Positions 59,013 to 64,000 of a DNA stretch of 64,000 bases are shown here, in pieces; the first letter of the stretch is position 1, and each line of letters starts with the position of its first letter. Location: assembly GCF_027409185.1 (NCBI RefSeq), contig NC_084472.1:89916427-89980426 (forward strand). The letters run 5' to 3'. The notes under the pieces are model-generated. The model did not search any database. It saw nothing but the letters and a program-made list of their open reading frames with translations, and had not been told where the DNA came from. This DNA is from Cynocephalus volans (taxonomy: Eukaryota > Chordata > Mammalia > Dermoptera > Cynocephalidae). Made by a program: the position numbers and the translations under genes.

Positions 59013-59353
59013 TGTTGGGAAAACAGAATAATTTAATCAGGCCCCCTCCCTTAGGTCTGGTTGGGGGTGGTGTGGTGCATTCTTTGTAAATGAGTTGTGT
59101 GTGGGTGGAGTTAGTACACATGGGCAGTGCCGCCACTTGGCTGGCATCGACTGCCTCAGATGTCTGCCACTAACAGCCATGCTCTCCGACCTGTGGCTCT
59201 AAGGACCTTTTCGCTGGTTCCCTAGCTTGTTGACCTGCATGTGAAGGGTTTGTGACCCAGTCTGGACAATGGGCTTGAGGGGTCTGTGAGCTCCAGACCC
59301 AGCCCTAGCTCGACAGGTCCCCATTAATTTAAGGCTATTATATTCATCCAACA
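59013..59353. mobile_element. Possible solo LTR
   Basis: Inverted ends TGTTGGG...CCAACA enclose 341 bp of sequence unlike its surroundings. I see no clear target duplication and no polyadenylation signal, so this is weak. Confidence 0.35.
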
Positions 59354-62231
59354 CAAAGTCTCACTTTTTTTCCCATTCAAGTAGTTGACCTTTTGGTGGG
59401 GAAGAGAATGACCATGAATGAGGAGGATATGGTGTGAAGAGGCCTCCTGAATCTAAGATTGAGACCTAGCCTGGATCTGGGGATCACAGAGACTTGAGAA
59501 TTAAATAGCACTGTCCCTGGACCCACAGCCTAAATTGGATATGCAGCCTGAAAATGAGGAACTGGCAGCAACCTCCCAGCCGGCTTAAAAAAAAAACAAA
59601 AAAGCAACCCTGTCCCACTCCTCTCCACCCCCCATGAAGGCCAGCATCTTTTCTGAAGACCAGGGAACAGACAGCCCAGGCACTCGGTGTGGGTGGGCAG
59701 GTGCCTTGGCCTGGTCCTGTCACTGATGGGGCTACACAGCAGGGTTAAAGGGGAGGTGGCCCAGCTCCTCGAGGACCCGTGTGACCTGACACAGGCACAC
59801 CCAAGTGTCCTGGATAAAGAGGCCACAAAAACACAGTACCCTTTAATGAGTTATTTTTGCACTTGGGTGAACGAAGGACTGCTTCAGGAGGCTAGTTATG
59901 AAAAAGCTTCCAAGCTTTTGTGTGGAGAAACGGCAGGCACTTTCCATACTTTTCGGGGTGGGGGGTGCTAAAATGAAGGCTTTTCGGAGTCTTCACGAGA
60001 GATGTGGATTTTAAGGGTGACCTTAGGTCATAGGCAACTAATCAAGCAAAAACAATAAGAAAATGAGCCTGACAGTCAGCAAGTATCTGAGGACTTTATC
60101 AAAAAGAATTAGAAATGGACAAATTCACTGGGAGCTGCAAAGGATCAAATCTGCAAGGTGGCATTGTATGGCCAGGATTAAATTATTTATTCATTGTTAA
60201 TTTATTTATTTATGTATGTGCAAATGACCTTGCTGCTGCAGGTGCTAAGGGGTCTCTGAAAAGGCCTGGTTTTTTAGATACAGGCCTAGAATATTGGTCC
60301 ATTTAACTCATTCTTTCCTTAAGGCGATCAGCACTGACTTTTATCTAAGCAGATAGAGGAGGAAAAACCATATGTGTGCAGGGAATGGTGCAGGACTTGA
60401 GCAGCCCTAAGGACACAAGCATTTCAGCTTCATTCAAGATTCTGGGGAAGGCTGCATGCAGTTTAATGTCCAACAAATTAGCAAATGAATGCTTATGTCA
60501 ATATGTGAAAAATCCCTGATTAGTTTAAACAGATAAAAAGCCTGTGGGGAAACTCCAGAAAATGCAGGCTCTTTTTCTTTCACTTTTTAGCTAATTTAAT
60601 TTTTGAAAGAAGGCACAGCACTTCTGGAGTTCTATGGAAACCCACAAAAGTTACAACAAAAAAGGTCTAATGGATCCTTGATCTTGTACATGCTTGAAAT
60701 AGTCTCAATGTGACTACTGGAAGAAATAAGGAGATTGTGGCAGCCATTCTGTGTATCATGTTCACTATTCAATACTGTCCTGCCCAAACTGAAAAGCACA
60801 GAATGCATCTTTACCTCTTACACACGCCTAAGGAGTGAAAACAAATAATCACTGTTCATACAGCAACATAGTTCACAGAGGAAACCTGAGGGTGAAATCA
60901 ATAATAATCTTATTTTCTCTAGGTTTAGGCAAATAATGATGGACAAAAATGGTCATCCTGTGTTCCTGCTGACCCAGCACAGTGGGAACACTGTGTAGGA
61001 CATGACCTTTGGGAAAGAGAACACAAGAACTCAGCATGGGGGATTCAGACAAGAAGTCACATATATTGAAGCCAGTAACATCAAGCCAGTGAATTCTCCT
61101 TGAGGAAAAAGACCCACATAATTTGCGAAAGAGATATACGACAGCTAAAGATCCATGGCAGAGAATCTTCCTACTAAATTGGGAAGGGATGCTAAGTAAA
61201 TGATTGGACTTGGAAAATGCTGCATTTTACATATATATATATATATAGCTGCCTCTCAAGGTGATTTAGAGGCCTCTCTTGAATTACAAAGTGGTAAGCT
61301 TCCCCCAAAAGAGGGGGAAAAGGAAAGAAAGAAAAAAGAAAAGAAAAACCAAAGGAAACTTTTAAAAACATAACAGCAAGATTTTCTTTCACATATTCAG
61401 TTGTTCTTGGTCCCTAAAATATAATAGATTAGCACCCAAGTGCTAAAGGAGAAAAAGAAAAATATAGAGGACTTTTCTGTATTGCTGAATACCAGTAATT
61501 TATTCTCTTTTACTAGAGGCAGGAAAGGAGAGAAAGGGGATAGTGAGAAATAGATTAATGGACACAAAACAACTAGTTAGGGAAAATAAGTTCTATTGGT
61601 ATACAGTCAAGCTAGGCATCTATAATTAACATTGATTTACTGCATGTTGTCAAATGGCTAAAAGAGAGGAGATTGAATGTCCTCATCACAAAGAAATGAT
61701 TAAGTTTTGTAATATGTTAATTAGCCTGATTTGATCATCACACATTGTACACAGGTATTGATATTCAACTCTGCACCTGACAAATATATATAATAAATGA
61801 CATTTCAATTAAAAAAATTATTCTCCACTATTTTGAAAGTTGTAGGCATTTTGACACTAAATACCAAACTGCCTAAAGAGTAAATACTTCAAAATAATTT
61901 CTCCCCTCATAAATTTTCTGGAGTTACCTGAAAGTAAAGGGAGTGTCGGACTAAAATCAATAACAATTATAAACCAAAACTTCGTAAAATTATAAATTCC
62001 TTAGATATGTTTTCAGCTTCTGAATCCCATAATTAATTTTCATATATTAAAGTTCTGTTTTGTTTGTGGCACACACAATGTAATATATGCCTGCTTTAAG
62101 TAGGAATTTAAAAATCACTTTATTCCTAGTTAGGTTTTCATTTGTAATATGGACAGTGCTGTGCCTGAAGTAATAAAACTGCACATTAAAATTTTTCCCC
62201 ATAATGAATAGATGAGCTTTCTTTCCCAATA
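59354..62231. other. Interval upstream of the first seen EF-hand exon
   Basis: Old AT-rich sequence. Further 5' exons of the minus-strand EF-hand gene may hide here, but I found no convincing pair of splice sites with family-like coding between them. Confidence 0.35.
61670..61815 (+). mobile_element. L1 3' end fragment
   Basis: Contains GATTTGATCATCACACATTG and TACACAGGTATTGATATTCA and ends in an A-rich tail; related to 48240-48430. Confidence 0.65.
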
Positions 62232-62449
62232 CAGTCACATGTCACTTAACGAGGGGGATACGTTCTGTGAAATGGGACATTAGGTGATTTTGTCACTGTG
62301 TGAACATCATACACTGTACTTACACAAACCTGGATGGCATAGCTTTCTACACACCTAGGCTATATGGTATGGCTATTATGATCTTATGGGACCACCGTCA
62401 AAAATGCGGTCCGTCATTGACGGAAACATCATTATGCAGCACATGACTG
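62232..62449 (+). mobile_element. Tigger-like MITE
   Basis: Inverted ends CAGTCACATGTCACTTAACG and GCACATGACTG. The centre has ACACCTAGGCTATATGGTAT. It is an internally deleted, non-coding relative of the element at 4954. Confidence 0.8.
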
Positions 62450-62625
62450 TGTTCCAAATTAATAAGCATTTTATTTTAATAACACAGAGAGAATAAAAAG
62501 AGCCAAAGTAAAGATATATTCCAATATATTTTATAAAAACAATTACCTAGGAATATAGCAGTTTATTATTCCCGGTACAAGAAGGCAGAAATTGTCATTT
62601 AAAAATAAAACTTTGACATTCATGC

Positions 62626-64000
62626 ATTTTTTTAAATAATTTATTTTATTTATTGAATCAAAATCAATTATACATATTTTTGGGGTTGAACATTGAGATA
62701 TGTTGATTAAATCAGTATTACTAGCATATATATTGTTACAAATCATAATTATTCTTTATGCCCCTTGTCCAACCTCTCCCCTTCCCCCATTCCCTCCCCC
62801 TCCACCCTCTAATTGCCCTAGATTTCTTCTCTCCTTCTGAAAGAATAATGGTTACTCTGTTAACTTGTTACCTAGATGATCTGTCCAATGCTGAGAGATG
62901 TGATCAGGTCCCCCAATATTGTCATAGAGCAGATGCTTCTTCTGTCACTCTGAAATGGGTTTTATGGAAAGAGACATCCTCTTCTTTTGTCTCTGCTGGT
63001 GACTCTTCTTATGTGAATGCAATCCAGTGGTTGGTTGGTGGACCATCTGTGTGGTGGTTGTGGCATCTAGCTGCTTTTGCAGCAGCCATGGTTATTGTGG
63101 TGACTATGGTGGGCCACCCACGTGGGGGTGCTATTTTTGGCATGCTCCTTGGCACTGGCAGTATGCCTGGTTGTGCGGTGTGTTTGGTCCCCTTCTCCTT
63201 GCCTTGGGTCCCCGGGCAGGCCCCAAGGTGCTGGCATGTTGTGCCTGGTTGTGGGAGAAAGGTCTAGTCCCCTATCCATGCCCCAGATCCCTGGGTGGTC
63301 TCCAAGGTGCTGGCATGTTGTGCCTGGCTGTGGGAGGGTGGTCCAGTCCCCGACTCCATACCCTGGGTCCCTGGGTGGGCCCCAAAGCTCTGGCTCAGTG
63401 TGCCTGGTTTTGGGAGGGTGGTCTGGTCCCCTTCTCCATGCCCTGGGTCCCTGGGCAGGGCCCAAGGTGCTGGCTCAGTGTGCCTGGTTGTGGGAGAGAG
63501 GTCCAGTCCCCTTCTCCATGCCTCAGCTCCCCGGGCAGGCCCCAAGGTGCTGGTGCTGTGTGCCTGGTTGTGGGAGGGTGGTCCAGTCCCCTTCTCCATA
63601 CCCCGGCTCCCCAGGTGGGCTCTGAGATGCTGGCATGTTGTGCCTGCTTGTGGGTGGGTGGTCCGGTCCCTGACTTCATACCCTGAGTCCCTGGGTGGGC
63701 CCCAACGTGCAGGCTCAGTGTGCCTGGTTGTGGGAGGGTGGTCTGGTCCTCTTCTCCATGCCCTGGGACCGTGGGTGGCCCCAAGGCACTGGTTTGGTGT
63801 ACCTGGTTGTGGGAGAGAGGTCCAGTCCCCTTCTCCATACCTCAGGACTCTGGGCAGGCCCCAAGGTGCTGGTGCAGTGTGCCTGGTTGTGGGAGGGTGG
63901 TCTGGTCCCCTTCTCTATGCCTCAGGTCCCCTGGTGGGCCCTGAAGTGCTGGCTCAGTGTGCCTGGTTGTGGGAGAGAGGTCCATTCCCCTTCTCCTTGC
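62626..64000 (-). mobile_element. Composite L1-derived retroposon, copy 2 (runs off the window)
   Basis: Collinear with 5745-6259 and 6838-6960 of copy 1: the same tail, the same L1 3' end, the same endonuclease fragment beginning with the ATGATCTGTCCAATGCTGAG junction, then the same repeat, here expanded. Its 5' part and right border lie outside the window. Confidence 0.75.
63189..64000 (+). repeat. 80-bp minisatellite inside the composite retroposon
   Basis: About ten tandem units of 79-80 bp, each starting near CCCCTTCTCCATGCC and containing GTGCTGGCTCAGTGTGCCTG and TTGTGGGAGGGTGGT. Units differ by substitutions and small indels. The plus strand is rich in GGG runs. Because 80 is not a multiple of three, long open frames through it are artefacts of the period. 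Confidence 0.93.

Noticed and set aside
63027-63944. Overlapping long frames on both strands, up to 219 codons
   Set aside because: Product of the 80-bp tandem repeat, whose period rotates frame; no domain.
1-64000. CRISPR arrays, bacterial operons or phage modules
   Set aside because: None seen; splice sites, SINEs and L1s show nuclear mammalian DNA.

Overview
The window is nuclear DNA of a placental mammal: introns with GT/AG borders, L1, MIR, L2, MaLR-like and Tigger-like repeats, and long gene-poor stretches. It contains no Alu elements. Its young SINEs derive from tRNA-Ile, and at least one carries a second module with the core gccgcgggttcggatcctat. From memory this resembles the CYN SINEs of colugos (Dermoptera), so a colugo such as Galeopterus is my best guess (about 0.65). 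A RepeatMasker run would settle it. The only clearly functional gene is HELT (28164-30034, + strand, four exons, 242 residues), a Hey-like bHLH-Orange repressor that in human lies at 4q35 between ACSL1 and SLC25A4.

Layout. 1-4.9 kb: old repeats and one SINE. 4.9-14.4 kb: a deeply nested pile. An old repeat is split by a Tigger-like transposon (itself carrying a SINE) and by a composite L1-derived retroposon; the composite is in turn split by a solo LTR and by a near full-length minus-strand L1. 14.4-24.7 kb: MIR, L2 and LTR-like repeats and a processed CLUAP1 pseudogene (19.9-21.1 kb, minus). 24.7-30.7 kb: the HELT regulatory domain, holding two inverted copies of one conserved-looking noncoding element, a GC-rich proximal region, a promoter with TATA box, paired CACGTG boxes and an octamer, and the gene. 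30.7-37 kb: flanking DNA with MIRs and microsatellites. 37-58.8 kb: the remains of a minus-strand multi-exon EF-hand gene resembling EFCAB6. Splice sites and exon phases are kept in several exons, but others carry stops and frameshifts, so it looks like a unitary pseudogene. A second near full-length L1 (+, 39.6-46.5 kb) lies in one of its introns and carries a SINE in ORF2. 62.6-64 kb: a second copy of the composite retroposon with an expanded 80-bp minisatellite, running off the window edge.

The main discoveries are the EF-hand pseudogene hidden in short exons, the inverted noncoding pair upstream of HELT (57 of 63 core bases identical), and the composite L1-derived retroposon whose 80-bp repeat is about one unit in one copy and at least ten in the other. 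Repeat family names come from recognition of consensus sequences, not a database search.
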